Source: Jhaorihella thermophila
GTDB taxonomy: Bacteria; Pseudomonadota; Alphaproteobacteria; Rhodobacterales; Rhodobacteraceae
Direction of reading: 5' to 3'
Length of the DNA: 64,000 bases
Assembly: GCF_900108275.1 (NCBI RefSeq)
Contig: NZ_FNVD01000001.1
Coordinates: 613,391-677,390 of the forward strand
Positions 15,997-25,640 of this stretch are shown here, piece after piece (positions within the stretch are counted from its first letter, which is position 1; each line of letters begins with the position of its first letter). The notes under the pieces are model-generated. The model did not search any database and was not told the DNA's origin. It saw only the letters and a program-made list of their open reading frames with translations. A program made the position numbers and the translations under genes.

Positions 15997-18000
15997 ATGA
16001 CCGAAGCCCCAAAGAAAGACCGCATGACCGGATCGGCCGATCGTCAAGCCGATCGTCCCTGGCTGATCCGCACCTATGCCGGCCATTCCACGGCCAAGGC
16101 CTCGAACGCGCTTTATCGGCGCAACCTGGAAAAGGGACAGACCGGGCTGTCGGTGGCGTTCGACCTGCCGACGCAGACGGGGTATGACTCCGACCACGTT
16201 CTGGCGCGGGGCGAGGTCGGCAAGGTCGGCGTGCCGGTCTGCCACCTGGGCGACATGCGGGCTCTGTTCGACCAGATCCCGCTGGAGCAGATGAACACCT
16301 CGATGACGATCAACGCGACCGCGCCGTGGTTGCTGGCGCTCTATGTCGCGGTGGCCGAGGAACAGGGCGCGGACATCTCGAAACTGCAGGGCACGGTGCA
16401 GAACGACCTGATCAAGGAATATCTCAGCCGCGGCACCTATGTCTGCCCGCCGAAACCGTCGCTGAAGATGATCGCGGATGTGGCGGAATACTGCTATCGC
16501 AACATCCCGAAATGGAACCCGATGAACGTGTGTTCCTACCACCTGCAAGAGGCCGGCGCCACGCCCGAGCAGGAGCTGGCTTACGCGCTGGCCACCGGCA
16601 TCGCGGTGCTGGACGAATTGCGCCCGCGCGTCCCGGCCGAGGATTTCCCGGCCATGTGCGGGCGGATTTCGTTCTTCGTCAATGCGGGCATCCGCTTCGT
16701 GACCGAGATGTGCAAGATGCGCGCCTTTGTCGATCTCTGGGACGAGATCCTGGAAACCCGATATGGCGTGGACAATCCGAAATACCGCCGTTTCCGCTAT
16801 GGCGTGCAGGTGAACAGCCTTGGCCTGACCGAGCAGCAGCCGGAAAACAACGTCTATCGCATCCTGATCGAGATGTTGGCGGTGACGTTGTCGAAGAAGG
16901 CTCGCGCCCGCGCGGTGCAACTGCCCGCCTGGAACGAGGCGCTCGGCCTGCCGCGCCCCTGGGATCAGCAATGGTCGATGCGGATGCAGCAGATCCTGGC
17001 CTATGAAACGGACCTTCTGGAATATGACGACCTCTTTGACGGCAACCCGGCGGTCGAACGCAAGGTCGAAGAGCTGAAGGAAGGCGCGCGGCACGAACTG
17101 GCCACGATCGACGGCATGGGCGGCGCGGTGGCCGCAATCGACTACATGAAGGCGCGGCTGGTGGAGTCGAATGCCCAGCGGCTGAACCGTATCGAATCCG
17201 GTGAAACCATCGTCGTCGGCGTAAACAAGTTCACCACCACCGAACCCTCGCCTCTGACGAGCGAGGACGGCGGGATCATGGTCGTCGATCCGGCGGTGGA
17301 GAAAGAGCAGATCGCGCGCCTGAATGCCTGGCGGGCCGAGCGCGACGACAGCGCCGTGCAGGCCGCGCTGGCGGCGCTGCGCGAGGCGGCGGCCAGGGGC
17401 GAAAACGTCATGCCGCCCTCGATCGCGGCGGCCAGGGCCGGCGTGACCACCGGCGAATGGGCCGAAGTGATGCGCCAGGTCCACGGCACCTATCGCGGGC
17501 CCACCGGCGTGTCGCGGTCGGTGTCGAACAAGACCGAAGGTCTGGACGATCTGCGCGCCATGGTGGACGCGGTCAGCGACCGGCTGGGCCGACGGCTGAA
17601 ATTCCTTGTCGGCAAGCCGGGGCTGGACGGCCATTCCAACGGCGCCGAACAAATCGCCTTTCGCGCCCGCGACTGCGGGATGGACATCACCTATGACGGC
17701 ATCCGCCTGACCCCGCAGGAGATCGTGGAAAAGGTGCAGGAAGAGCAGGCCCATGTGGTGGGGCTGTCGATCCTGTCGGGCAGCCACCTGCCACTGGTGC
17801 AGGAGGTGATGGAGCGAATGCGCAACGCCGGGCTTGGCGATGTGCCGGTGATCGTGGGCGGCATCATCCCCGACGAGGATGCGCGGCGGCTTCTGGAAAT
17901 GGGGGTGGCGCGTGTTTACACGCCCAAGGATTTCGAGCTGAACACGATAATGCGCGATATCGTGGCATTGGCGGATCCAAGGGAAATTGCCGCGCAATAG
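15997..18000 (+). CDS. ecm: (2R)-Ethylmalonyl-CoA mutase, B12-dependent
   Basis: Converts ethylmalonyl-CoA to methylsuccinyl-CoA in the ethylmalonyl-CoA pathway. It has 667 aa: a substrate-binding barrel (about 20-500), with LIRTYAGHSTAKASNALYRR near the start and GLSVAFDLPTQTGYDSD, then a C-terminal cobalamin domain with the lower-ligand motif LDGHSNG (His546) and VGGIIPDEDARRL. Divergence from ccr separates it from plain methylmalonyl-CoA mutase. The ATG at 15997 follows AGGAG; the frame is open far upstream, but that part is antisense to ccr and not used. Confidence 0.93.
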   Translation: MTEAPKKDRMTGSADRQADRPWLIRTYAGHSTAKASNALYRRNLEKGQTGLSVAFDLPTQTGYDSDHVLARGEVGKVGVPVCHLGDMRALFDQIPLEQMNTSMTINATAPWLLALYVAVAEEQGADISKLQGTVQNDLIKEYLSRGTYVCPPKPSLKMIADVAEYCYRNIPKWNPMNVCSYHLQEAGATPEQELAYALATGIAVLDELRPRVPAEDFPAMCGRISFFVNAGIRFVTEMCKMRAFVDLWDEILETRYGVDNPKYRRFRYGVQVNSLGLTEQQPENNVYRILIEMLAVTLSKKARARAVQLPAWNEALGLPRPWDQQWSMRMQQILAYETDLLEYDDLFDGNPAVERKVEELKEGARHELATIDGMGGAVAAIDYMKARLVESNAQRLNRIESGETIVVGVNKFTTTEPSPLTSEDGGIMVVDPAVEKEQIARLNAWRAERDDSAVQAALAALREAAARGENVMPPSIAAARAGVTTGEWAEVMRQVHGTYRGPTGVSRSVSNKTEGLDDLRAMVDAVSDRLGRRLKFLVGKPGLDGHSNGAEQIAFRARDCGMDITYDGIRLTPQEIVEKVQEEQAHVVGLSILSGSHLPLVQEVMERMRNAGLGDVPVIVGGIIPDEDARRLLEMGVARVYTPKDFELNTIMRDIVALADPREIAAQ

Positions 18001-18104
18001 GCGATAAAATGCCCGCGAAACGGAATTGAAGCTGAAAAGCGTCCGGTTTTCCTTTATGTTTCTTGCGCGGCGTCTTTCGCGCCGCGGGGCAACAGGAGAA
18101 GAAA

Positions 18105-18416
18105 ATGGCCATCAACCTCGAGCAGATGTCGCGAAAGGAATTGCTGGCGCTTCAGCGGGATCTCGAAAAGGCGCTGGCCGCGGCCGAGCGCCGGGAACGC
18201 GAAGCGGCACGGAAAGAGGCCGAAGCGGCTGCGGCGAAATACGGATTTTCGCTGGATGAAATAACGGGGGGTGGAAAGCCGAAATCGTCCGGCGCGAAAA
18301 TAAAGTATCGCAATCCCGACAACCCCGCGCAGACATGGAGCGGACGCGGCCGCAAGCCGGCCTGGGTGCACGAAGCACTGGCGCGGGGGCTTGACATCAC
18401 CGACCTCGAAGCCTGA
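18105..18416 (+). CDS. H-NS family nucleoid-associated protein (HvrA/Spb type)
   Basis: Protein of 103 aa. The N-terminal oligomerisation coiled coil (about 5-48) is rich in Glu, Ala, Arg and Lys. The C-terminal DNA-binding domain carries YRNPDNPAQTWSGRGRKPAW, the H-NS AT-hook-like signature. The ATG at 18105 has AGGAG 7 nt before it. Rhodobacter members regulate light-, nitrogen- or carbon-linked genes; which role applies here is unknown. It starts 104 bp after ecm and 35 bp before deoD on the same strand. Confidence 0.92.
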   Translation: MAINLEQMSRKELLALQRDLEKALAAAERREREAARKEAEAAAAKYGFSLDEITGGGKPKSSGAKIKYRNPDNPAQTWSGRGRKPAWVHEALARGLDITDLEA

Positions 18417-18451
18417 CAAGGCCGGGAAATTTCCCAAGGCGGTGAAGAGAC

Positions 18452-19156
18452 ATGACAATCCACATTGGCGCTGCACCGGGCGAAATTGCAGAAACCGTTC
18501 TCATGCCCGGCGATCCGTATCGCGCGAAATGGGCAGCGGAAACCTTTCTGGAAAAGCCTCGCCTCGTGAATGAAGTGCGGGGCATGCTGGGATTCACCGG
18601 CAGCTGGAAAGGCAATCCGGTCACCATTCAGGGCAGCGGCATGGGGATGCCGTCGCTGTCGATTTACGCCAACGAACTGATCCGCGATTACGGCGCGAAA
18701 ACGCTGATCCGGATCGGATCCTGCGGGGGCATGCAGGAAAAGGTCAGGCTGCGCGATCTCGTCATTGCCATGACCGCCTCATCTATTAGCACGCCGTCCA
18801 GGGGCATTTTTCGCGAATTGAATTTCGCGCCCTGCGCCGACTGGTCTCTGCTGCAGGCGGCGGTTCGGGCGGCCGAGGCGAAGGGCACGCCGACCCATGT
18901 GGGCGGGATCTATTCCTCGGACGTGTTCTATGACGAACGCCCCGACCTGAACGAGCAGATGGTGCGGCACGGTATCCTGGGCGTCGAGATGGAGGCGGCC
19001 GAGCTTTATGCGGTTGCGGCACGGCACGGCTGCAGGGCGCTGGCGGTGCTGACCGTGTCGGACCACCTGTTGACTGGCGAGGCGCTGTCGTCGGCGGATC
19101 GCGAACGCAGCTTTGCCGACATGGTGGAGATCGCACTGGAGGCGGCGTTCGCCTGA
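18452..19156 (+). CDS. deoD: Purine-nucleoside phosphorylase, DeoD type
   Basis: Phosphorolysis of purine (deoxy)nucleosides in salvage; 234 aa, the hexameric bacterial class. Visible are the phosphate loop [12 protein letters not shown] (17-28), [17 protein letters not shown] and the purine/ribose site [12 protein letters not shown], then TVSDHL with the catalytic Asp of the family. The frame is intact. It lies 35 bp after the H-NS gene and ends before repeat copy B. Confidence 0.94.
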   Translation: MTIHIGAAPGEIAETVLMPGDPYRAKWAAETFLEKPRLVNEVRGMLGFTGSWKGNPVTIQGSGMGMPSLSIYANELIRDYGAKTLIRIGSCGGMQEKVRLRDLVIAMTASSISTPSRGIFRELNFAPCADWSLLQAAVRAAEAKGTPTHVGGIYSSDVFYDERPDLNEQMVRHGILGVEMEAAELYAVAARHGCRALAVLTVSDHLLTGEALSSADRERSFADMVEIALEAAFA

Positions 19157-19183
19157 AATCGCAGCGCGGGTGGACAGGCGGCT

Positions 19184-19250
19184 CGGGGGCGCTGCCCCCG
19201 CCCGCGCCATGGCGCGGACTCCCCCGGAGTATTTCACGCAAGATGAAGGA
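19184..19250 (+). repeat. Copy B of the dispersed intergenic element, with three hairpins
   Basis: The element holds CGGGGGC/GCCCCCG (19184-19190 and 19194-19200), then the palindrome CCGCGCCATGGCGCGG (19202-19217), then ACTCC/GGAGT (19218-19230), leading into TATTTCACGCAAGATGAAGG. It lies between the convergent deoD and DUF1989 genes, where a terminator would be expected. Confidence 0.6.
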
Positions 19251-19264
19251 ATGGCGGGATTTCG

Positions 19265-20119
19265 CTAGGCCTGCCGGCCGTGGGTTCGGTCGTAGCCGTT
19301 GGTGGCGGGCGGCTCCCATCCGTCCAGCGCGCCGTCCCGGGGCGTGTAGATTTCTACCAGCAGCGGGTGGCACATGGCGGCATCGCTGGAATGTTCAGAA
19401 GAGCAGTCTCCGCCCGGACAGGCGCTGAGCGCGCCGAGCAGGTCGATTTCCGCAAAGAATTCGATGTAGTCGCCGGGGCGCGCCGGGCTGGCCTTCATGA
19501 AATACTGCCCCGTATCGCGGGTGAAGCCCGTGCACATGAAGACGTTCAACACGTCGTGAATGTGGGGTTCGGCCGCGTGCAGCGGCAGGCCGGTATGGTC
19601 GGCCAGCGCGCGGGTGAGGTTCGAATGGCAGCAGTGGTGGTATTGGGTGCCCGACAGCAGGTTGCCCGTGTAGGGGTCGCAACGGGTGCCGATCACGTCG
19701 TGGACCGACCCGCCGTAGTCGTCGATCCCGTACCAGTCCAGCGTATCCTCGACGATCGTGGCCATCGGGCGCAGGGTGGGAAAGCTGCTCCACATCCGGT
19801 CGCCGGTGGTCAGATGCGTGCCATGCAGGGCGCGCGTCTTTCCGGAATAGAACCGTTCGGACAGGTCGTTCAGGTTCCACAGGTTGAGATCGCCCACCTG
19901 CGGCCCCTCGATGCTGGCGATGCGGAAGAAATGGCCGGCGGGCACCTCGAAACAGGCCGCCTCGCGCGGGGCAACGATGGTTTCACCGGTCTTGTCCGCC
20001 GTCGCGCGCGCCTGGCGATACAGGTTCAGAGGCGGCTGCGGCAGCGCGGCGGTCGGGTAGCAGATCACCGGCCGTATGGCGCGGCGGGCATCGGCGTCGG
20101 GGGGCGGCCTGTGTGGCAT
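19265..20119 (-). CDS. DUF1989 (urea carboxylase-associated type) family protein
   Basis: Protein of 284 aa with the DUF1989 pattern: IVAPREAACFEVPAGHFFRI, the GDLNLWNLND segment, THLTTGDRMWSSFPTLRPM, then HHCCHSNLTRAL with clustered Cys/His and IHDVLNVFMCTGF. Two relatives act as subunits of carboxyguanidine deiminase beside urea/guanidine carboxylase, but none of those partners is here. Instead it lies 60 bp downstream of an ornithine-decarboxylase-like gene on the same strand, which suggests a role in polyamine or amino-acid nitrogen metabolism. The exact reaction is unknown. Confidence 0.8.
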   Translation of the reverse strand: MPHRPPPDADARRAIRPVICYPTAALPQPPLNLYRQARATADKTGETIVAPREAACFEVPAGHFFRIASIEGPQVGDLNLWNLNDLSERFYSGKTRALHGTHLTTGDRMWSSFPTLRPMATIVEDTLDWYGIDDYGGSVHDVIGTRCDPYTGNLLSGTQYHHCCHSNLTRALADHTGLPLHAAEPHIHDVLNVFMCTGFTRDTGQYFMKASPARPGDYIEFFAEIDLLGALSACPGGDCSSEHSSDAAMCHPLLVEIYTPRDGALDGWEPPATNGYDRTHGRQA

Positions 20120-20179
20120 GGAGCAACTCTCTTCTGTTTTCGTCAGAGTGGAGAGAAACGCGCCGGTTGGGAAGCCCCG

Positions 20180-21346
20180 TCAGAGCTCGACCACATCGAG
20201 CGGGGGAAAGCCGTTGAAGCCGACCGAGGCGTAGGTGGAGGTATAGGCGCCGCAGTTGCGGATCAGAACCCGGTCGCCGGCGGCAAGCCCCAGAGGCAGC
20301 TGCACAGGGTGGCGTTCATACATCACGTCGGCGCTGTCGCAGGACGGTCCGGCCAGCACGCAGGGGCCGGTCGGTTCGCCGTCCTTGAGCGTTGCGAACT
20401 GGTAGCGGATCGCTTCGTCCATGGTTTCGGCAAGCCCCGAGAACTTGCCGATGTCCAGATAGACCCAGCGGTGCAGATCGCGGTCGGACTTGCGCGCCAC
20501 AAGCAGAACCTGGGCCGCAATGGCGCCGGCATCGGCGACCAGCCCCCTGCCCGGCTCTGCCATGATTTCGGGCACATCGCCGAAGCGGCCGCGCACCATG
20601 CGCATGACCTGCGCGGCATAGCGCGTGGACGGCTCGATCGGCGCGCCGTAGAAGGCCGGGAAGCCGCCCCCGATGTTCAGAAGCCGCAGGTCGTGCCCGG
20701 CCGCCCGGGCGGCATGCCAGACCTGCGCCACGCGGCCCAGAACCGGCGCCCACATCGCCGCGCGACGGGTCTGGGAGCCGACGTGAAAGCTGAGTCCGAC
20801 CGGATGCAGACCGAGATCGCGCGCCAGGGTCAACAGCGGCAGGGCGCGGTCGGAGGCGCAGCCGAACTTGCGCGACAGCGGCCAGTCGGCAGAGGTCGAT
20901 TCGACCAGAAGGCGCAGACAGACCCGCGCGCCGGGCGCGTGGGCCGCGATCTTCTGTAGTTCTTCCTCGGCATCCGCCGCGAACAGGTCGATCCCGGCCG
21001 CATGCGCGAATGCGATGTCCTCGGGCCGCTTGATCGTGTTGCCAAAGGAAATCCGATCGGGCGTCGCGCCATGGTTCAGGCACAGTTCGATCTCGGCCCG
21101 GCTGGCGGCGTCGAAATGCGCGCCTTCGGCCACCAGCGCGTCGATGATCCCCGGCGCGGGATTGGCCTTGACCGCGTAGTGGATCCGCGCCCGGCCCAGC
21201 CCGGCCTTGAGCGCGCGGTAGTTGTCCGCCACGACGGAGGGGTCAAGCACCAGCGTCGGCCGGTCGAACCGGTTGCGCCAGATATGGGATTCGATGCGGG
21301 AAAGCGGGGCGGCCTCGGCGGGCGCGCCGGTCACGAAGGCGTTCAT
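20180..21346 (-). CDS. PLP-dependent ornithine (Orn/DAP/Arg group IV) decarboxylase
   Basis: Alanine-racemase-fold decarboxylase of 388 aa. PLP Lys60 lies in IHYAVKANP, with the His-containing FHVGSQ and the Gly-rich phosphate loop LLNIGGGFPAFY. EPGRGLVADAG and the C-terminal GPSCDSADVMY (Cys336, Asp337) complete the active site, in the pattern of ornithine/lysine decarboxylases. I chose the ATG at 21346, with GGAG 6 nt upstream; 21352 and 21358 are alternatives. The product would be putrescine (or cadaverine). It is the first gene of a two-gene unit with the DUF1989 gene, fitting the potDABC transporter and the agmatinases elsewhere in the window. Confidence 0.9.
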   Translation of the reverse strand: MNAFVTGAPAEAAPLSRIESHIWRNRFDRPTLVLDPSVVADNYRALKAGLGRARIHYAVKANPAPGIIDALVAEGAHFDAASRAEIELCLNHGATPDRISFGNTIKRPEDIAFAHAAGIDLFAADAEEELQKIAAHAPGARVCLRLLVESTSADWPLSRKFGCASDRALPLLTLARDLGLHPVGLSFHVGSQTRRAAMWAPVLGRVAQVWHAARAAGHDLRLLNIGGGFPAFYGAPIEPSTRYAAQVMRMVRGRFGDVPEIMAEPGRGLVADAGAIAAQVLLVARKSDRDLHRWVYLDIGKFSGLAETMDEAIRYQFATLKDGEPTGPCVLAGPSCDSADVMYERHPVQLPLGLAAGDRVLIRNCGAYTSTYASVGFNGFPPLDVVEL

Positions 21347-21507
21347 GGCCATCTCCATCAGGATCCGGCCCCGATCGGGGCGAAATACGAGCGGAGACGT
21401 TACCGTCGCTGCGTAACCATGGGGGCGGTCCCCCTTCGACAGAGGCGCGTGCGTTGGCGTCTTGGACGCGGCATATGGCATCGCGCCGCGAGTCGATCAA
21501 GCCCTTT

Positions 21508-21699
21508 TCAGCGCCGATCGCGCAGACAATCGCGCGGGGCGTCCCGGCTCTGCGTTTCCGCCCCGCAAAAGGCACAGCGCCAGACGCCGCGCGCGCGATC
21601 CTCGCGCCAGCGGCAGTTACGGGTCAGTGTCGTCGCGTTGTGCCGCCAGATGAAATAGGCCAACACGCCAATGAAAAGGATCAGAAGAAGCAGCGGCAA
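21508..21699 (-). CDS. Small membrane-anchored four-cysteine protein
   Basis: 63 aa. An N-terminal hydrophobic helix (MPLLLLILFIGVLAYFIW) is followed by a basic domain with four cysteines at 29, 42, 45 and 58, spaced C-12-C-2-C-12-C like a compact zinc ribbon (NCRWRED, RCAFCGAE, RDCLR). This looks like a real short protein, not a shadow: strong composition bias, no overlapping gene and a typical rhodobacterial TRNCRWRED segment. Function unknown. It lies 161 bp upstream of the decarboxylase on the same strand. Confidence 0.7.
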   Translation of the reverse strand: MPLLLLILFIGVLAYFIWRHNATTLTRNCRWREDRARGVWRCAFCGAETQSRDAPRDCLRDRR

Positions 21700-21771
21700 A
21701 TCCGGCGTCCTCGGTCAGTGAGTCACGCCGTGGCTAACCGATCCGCGCCGGATTTACCACGCCTTGCGCGA

Positions 21772-21924
21772 TCAGGCCGCTTCGGGTTCGCGCGGTTCTT
21801 GCTGTTCCGGCGGACGCGGTGCGACGCGCTCGGGCTCGGATGCGTCGTAATAGCTCCAGGCCCTTTCCAGCGCCTTCAGAGCCTCCTCGGTGTCCTTGAG
21901 GGGAAGAATCGAGATGCTGATCAT
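21772..21924 (-). CDS. 50-residue acidic small protein
   Basis: Short frame with ATG at 21924 and a clear AGGAG ribosome site 6 nt upstream. The protein begins MISISILPLKDTEEALKALE, continues RAWSYYDASEPERV and ends in a Pro/Glu-rich tail ending EPEAA. Third-codon positions are mostly G or C, as in neighbouring genes. A beta strand plus amphipathic helix is likely, followed by a disordered tail. No family recognised. It lies between the sdhB terminator and the four-cysteine protein gene. Confidence 0.62.
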   Translation of the reverse strand: MISISILPLKDTEEALKALERAWSYYDASEPERVAPRPPEQQEPREPEAA

Positions 21925-22062
21925 GGCGATCTCCTGGGTTTGTCGGTCTCCTCCCAGATGTCCTTTCTACCACCCTGCGCATCCGGTTGCATCCGCCCGA
22001 TCGGCAAACCGGTCATGCCGGCAAGACATGACTTTCGCCACTTAACAGCTCAGTCCAAAAGG

Positions 22063-22092
22063 AAAAACCGCCCGCGGTCTGCCGCGGGCGGT
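22063..22092 (-). terminator. Strong rho-independent terminator of the sdh operon
   Basis: A perfect 11-bp stem, ACCGCCCGCGG (22067-22077) with CCGCGGGCGGT (22082-22092) and loop TCTG, is followed on the minus strand by a T run (22063-22067). It lies 28 bp after the sdhB stop codon. Confidence 0.9.
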
Positions 22093-22120
22093 CGATCCTG
22101 TCCTGACCGGAGCAAGGCGG

Positions 22121-22903
22121 TCAGAGCTGGCGTTCCACCATCATGTGCTTGATCTTGGCGATGGCCTTGGCCGGGTTCAGCCCCTTGGGGCAGGTCTTGG
22201 CGCAGTTCATGATCGTGTGGCAGCGATAGAGCTTGAACGGATCCTCCAAATCGTCCAGCCGCTCGCCCGTCGCCTCGTCCCGGCTGTCGATGATCCAGCG
22301 ATAGGCATGCAGCAGCGCCGCCGGACCGAGATAGCGGTCCGAGTTCCACCAGTAACTGGGGCACGAGGTCGAGCAGGACGCGCACATCACGCATTCATAA
22401 AGCCCGTCCAGCTTCTTGCGGTCCTCGATCGACTGGCGCCATTCCTTCTGCGGCGCGGGCGTCTTGGTTTCCAGCCAGGGCATGATGCTGGCATGCTGGG
22501 CGTAGAAATGGTTGAGATCGGGCACCAGATCCTTGACCACCGCCATGTGCGGCAGCGGATAGATCTTGACCACGTCCTTCCTGACCTCGTCGATGCCGTA
22601 GATGCAGGCCAGCGTGTTGATTCCGTCGATATTCATCGCGCAGGAACCGCAGATGCCTTCGCGGCAGGACCGGCGGAAAGTCAGGGTCGGATCGATCTTG
22701 TTCTTGATGTAGAGCAGCGCGTCCAGGATCATCGGGCCGCAGTCGTCGAGATCCACGAAATAGGTATCCACCCGCGGGTTCTGGCCGTCATCGGGATTCC
22801 ATCGGTAGATCTGGAACTGGCGCAGATTGGTCCCGCCCTCGGGCTTTGGCCAGGTCTTGCCAGTGACGATCTTGGAATTCTTCGGGAGCGTTAACTGCAC
22901 CAT
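22121..22903 (-). CDS. sdhB: Succinate dehydrogenase iron-sulfur subunit
   Basis: Electron-transfer subunit of complex II, 260 aa. The plant-type 2Fe-2S ligands are in [15 protein letters not shown] with a distal Cys at NTLACIYG. The 4Fe-4S/3Fe-4S ligands are in [16 protein letters not shown] and [14 protein letters not shown]. The start is the ATG at 22903 before [11 protein letters not shown]. It is the last gene of the sdhC-D-A-B unit but is separated from sdhA by a sulfotransferase gene that ends only 14 bp before it. Confidence 0.97.
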   Translation of the reverse strand: MVQLTLPKNSKIVTGKTWPKPEGGTNLRQFQIYRWNPDDGQNPRVDTYFVDLDDCGPMILDALLYIKNKIDPTLTFRRSCREGICGSCAMNIDGINTLACIYGIDEVRKDVVKIYPLPHMAVVKDLVPDLNHFYAQHASIMPWLETKTPAPQKEWRQSIEDRKKLDGLYECVMCASCSTSCPSYWWNSDRYLGPAALLHAYRWIIDSRDEATGERLDDLEDPFKLYRCHTIMNCAKTCPKGLNPAKAIAKIKHMMVERQL

Positions 22904-22917
22904 TGTCGTCTTCCTTT

Positions 22918-23730
22918 TCAGTTGCCCGTTTCGGCAAGTTCGGAGCCGGGCGCCAGACGCCCCAGCCAGGTTTCGTCCGTTTCGTATCCCAACGCGATCA
23001 GATCCGCCCCGTGCCGCCGAAGATACAGTTCCGCGGTCTCCACCGGCAGATTGGTCACCCATTGCGCGGGCTTGCCCGACTTGACATGGGTCCGGGTGCG
23101 CCCCTCATCGGGATTGTCGGCCAGCCCGCCGAAGATCGAGTTCTCGTAGAAGATGCGCGCGCCGGTTTCCACTTCGTCCTCATCGAACCCCATGAACCGC
23201 AACGCTTTGGAAAACAGCGTGCAATCGGTATCCACGATTAGATCTTCATAACGGATGTCGAAGGCCCGTGCGTGGCCATAGGGCCAAGCCAGCATCTCGG
23301 TCAGGGTTTTCAGATGCATGCCCTGCATTTCAAAGGCCAGCTTGTCCTCGGGCCGTGCAAGCGACCGCATGTACTGCTGGTAGCTCTTGCCACCCAGCTT
23401 GGGGTCTGGACGGTAGAGCCATTTTTCGGTCGGAGCGCTGGTGCTGTCGTGATAGCGCGCGCCCGACAGCAGCACGTCGCGCGGGTCGCGGATCACATGC
23501 AGGAACCGGGCGTCCTCGCGCTCCCACAGGTCCGGCGCGAACCGCCCGCCCCAGTTGGGCACGATCACCCGTCCCTGCGCGGGCAGCTTTTCCGCCCACT
23601 TCTCGGGGCGGTGCACGGGCTGAAACGGGATGTCCAGCGCCTGCGCGATCTCGCGCCAGACCCGCCGCATCCAGACGGTACCCGTCTTGTGATGCGTGCC
23701 GACGCACAGGATACGGGGCGCCGCGCTCAT
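22918..23730 (-). CDS. Sulfotransferase-domain protein inserted in the sdh operon
   Basis: Protein of 270 aa with the PAPS-binding marks of the sulfotransferase superfamily: a 5'-phosphosulfate loop at the N-terminus ([15 protein letters not shown], residues 9-23) and the 3'-phosphate site [16 protein letters not shown] (79-94), and a C-terminal GxxxxxW-like region around KPAQWVTN. There is no signal peptide. It sits between sdhA (92 bp upstream) and sdhB (14 bp downstream) on the same strand, so it must be co-transcribed with complex II. The substrate is unknown and a link to succinate dehydrogenase is not established. Confidence 0.85.
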   Translation of the reverse strand: MSAAPRILCVGTHHKTGTVWMRRVWREIAQALDIPFQPVHRPEKWAEKLPAQGRVIVPNWGGRFAPDLWEREDARFLHVIRDPRDVLLSGARYHDSTSAPTEKWLYRPDPKLGGKSYQQYMRSLARPEDKLAFEMQGMHLKTLTEMLAWPYGHARAFDIRYEDLIVDTDCTLFSKALRFMGFDEDEVETGARIFYENSIFGGLADNPDEGRTRTHVKSGKPAQWVTNLPVETAELYLRRHGADLIALGYETDETWLGRLAPGSELAETGN

Positions 23731-23822
23731 CGCGCGCCCCTGCCTTGGCCGGTCGCCGCGCCGAAGCGGCCCGAAACCGGCCGCTCCGATGCGATCTGTA
23801 CACCGACCGCCCCAAGCATGAC

Positions 23823-25628
23823 TCAGAAGGTCCGTTCCTTGGGCGCGATCTTCTCGAGCTTGATGCCGCCCTGTTCCTCGGGCGTCAGCGGCTCGGTGAT
23901 AACCGGGCGATAGCTGAGCGTGACCTTGGCGCCGTCGACGCGCGCAATGGTATGGACGCGCCAGTTCTCATCGTCGCGCTTGGGGAAGTCCTCGCGCGCA
24001 TGCGCCCCGCGCGATTCGTGGCGCGCCTCGGCCCCGTTGATCGTGGCCAGCGCGTTCGGCATCAGGTTGGTCAGCTCCAGCGTCTCCATCAGGTCGCTGT
24101 TCCAGACCAGAGACCGGTCGGTGACCTTCAGATCGTCCAGCTTGCCCGCCACGGCCGCCATCCGCTTGACCCCCTGCTGCAGCGTCTCGGCGGTGCGGAA
24201 CACGGCGGCGTCTTCCTGCATCGTCTTCTGCATCTCGAGCCGCAATTCGGCGGTCGGAACGGTCCCGTCGGCATGACGCAGCCGGTCGAAGCGGTCGAAC
24301 GCCTTGTCCACCGACGCCTGGTTGGCGGCGGGGTTGGGCTTGCCCTTCTCCACCACCTGCCCGGCGCGGATCGCGGCGGCGCGGCCGAACACCACAAGGT
24401 CGATCAGCGAGTTCGACCCCAGCCGGTTCGCGCCGTGCACGCTGGCACAGCCGGCCTCGCCCACCGCCATCAGGCCCGGCACCACCGCGTTGGGGTCGTC
24501 CTCGGTCGGGTTCAGAACCTCGCCCCAATAGTTGGTGGGAATGCCGCCCATGTTGTAATGCACCGTGGGCAGCACCGGGATCGGCTCCTTGGTCACGTCC
24601 ACGCCGGCGAAGATGCGCGCCGATTCCGAGATGCCCGGCAGGCGCTCGGCCAGGACCTCGGGCGGCAGATGGCTGAGGTTCAGATGGATGTGATCCTTGT
24701 TCTTGCCGACGCCGCGGCCTTCGCGGATCTCCAGCGTCATGCAGCGGCTGACATAGTCGCGCGGCGCCAGATCCTTGTAGTGCGGCGCATAGCGCTCCAT
24801 GAAGCGTTCGCCTTCGGAATTGGTCAGATACCCGCCTTCGCCGCGGGCGCCCTCGGTGATGAGACAGCCCGAACCGTAGATGCCGGTGGGGTGGAACTGC
24901 ACGAACTCCATGTCCTGCAGCGGAAGACCCGCGCGCGCCACCATGCCGCCGCCGTCGCCGGTGCAGGTATGGGCGCTGGTGGCGCTGAAATAGGCCCGGC
25001 CGTAGCCGCCGGTGGCCAGAACCGTCATCTTGGCGTTGAAGACGTGGAAGGTGCCGTCATCGAGCTTCCAGCACACCACGCCCTGGCACTGCCCGTCCTC
25101 GGACATGATGAGGTCGATGGCGAAATACTCGATGTAGAACTCGGCCTTGTTCTTCAGCGACTGGCCATAGAGCGTGTGCAGGATCGCATGGCCGGTGCGG
25201 TCGGCGGCGGCGCAGGTGCGCTGCACCGGCGGACCTTCGCCGAACTCGGTGGTGTGGCCGCCGAAGGGGCGCTGGTAGATCTTGCCCTCTTCGGTGCGCG
25301 AAAAGGGCACGCCATAATGTTCCAGCTCGTAAACCGCCTGCGGGGCGTTGCGCGCGAGATATTCCATCGCATCCGTGTCGCCCAGCCAGTCCGACCCCTT
25401 GACCGTGTCATACATGTGCCACTGCCAGTTGTCGGGCCCCATGTTGCCAAGGGACGCGGCGATGCCCCCCTGCGCGGCCACGGTATGCGACCGGGTGGGG
25501 AAAACCTTGGTCACGCAGGCGGTGCGCAGACCCTGTTCGGCCATGCCCAGCGTCGCGCGCAGCCCCGCGCCACCGGCGCCGACCACCACGACATCATAGT
25601 CATGCGTTTCGTATTCGTATGCAGCCAT
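23823..25628 (-). CDS. sdhA: Succinate dehydrogenase flavoprotein subunit
   Basis: Catalytic FAD subunit of complex II, 601 aa. The dinucleotide fold is [19 protein letters not shown]. The covalent FAD site His48 is in [11 protein letters not shown]. The substrate loop includes [20 protein letters not shown] and the conserved Arg/His region around [11 protein letters not shown]. Length and motifs are complete. It lies 12 bp after sdhD; an unusual 813-bp sulfotransferase gene separates it from sdhB. Confidence 0.97.
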   Translation of the reverse strand: MAAYEYETHDYDVVVVGAGGAGLRATLGMAEQGLRTACVTKVFPTRSHTVAAQGGIAASLGNMGPDNWQWHMYDTVKGSDWLGDTDAMEYLARNAPQAVYELEHYGVPFSRTEEGKIYQRPFGGHTTEFGEGPPVQRTCAAADRTGHAILHTLYGQSLKNKAEFYIEYFAIDLIMSEDGQCQGVVCWKLDDGTFHVFNAKMTVLATGGYGRAYFSATSAHTCTGDGGGMVARAGLPLQDMEFVQFHPTGIYGSGCLITEGARGEGGYLTNSEGERFMERYAPHYKDLAPRDYVSRCMTLEIREGRGVGKNKDHIHLNLSHLPPEVLAERLPGISESARIFAGVDVTKEPIPVLPTVHYNMGGIPTNYWGEVLNPTEDDPNAVVPGLMAVGEAGCASVHGANRLGSNSLIDLVVFGRAAAIRAGQVVEKGKPNPAANQASVDKAFDRFDRLRHADGTVPTAELRLEMQKTMQEDAAVFRTAETLQQGVKRMAAVAGKLDDLKVTDRSLVWNSDLMETLELTNLMPNALATINGAEARHESRGAHAREDFPKRDDENWRVHTIARVDGAKVTLSYRPVITEPLTPEEQGGIKLEKIAPKERTF

Positions 25629-25640
25629 CTGTTCTGTTCC

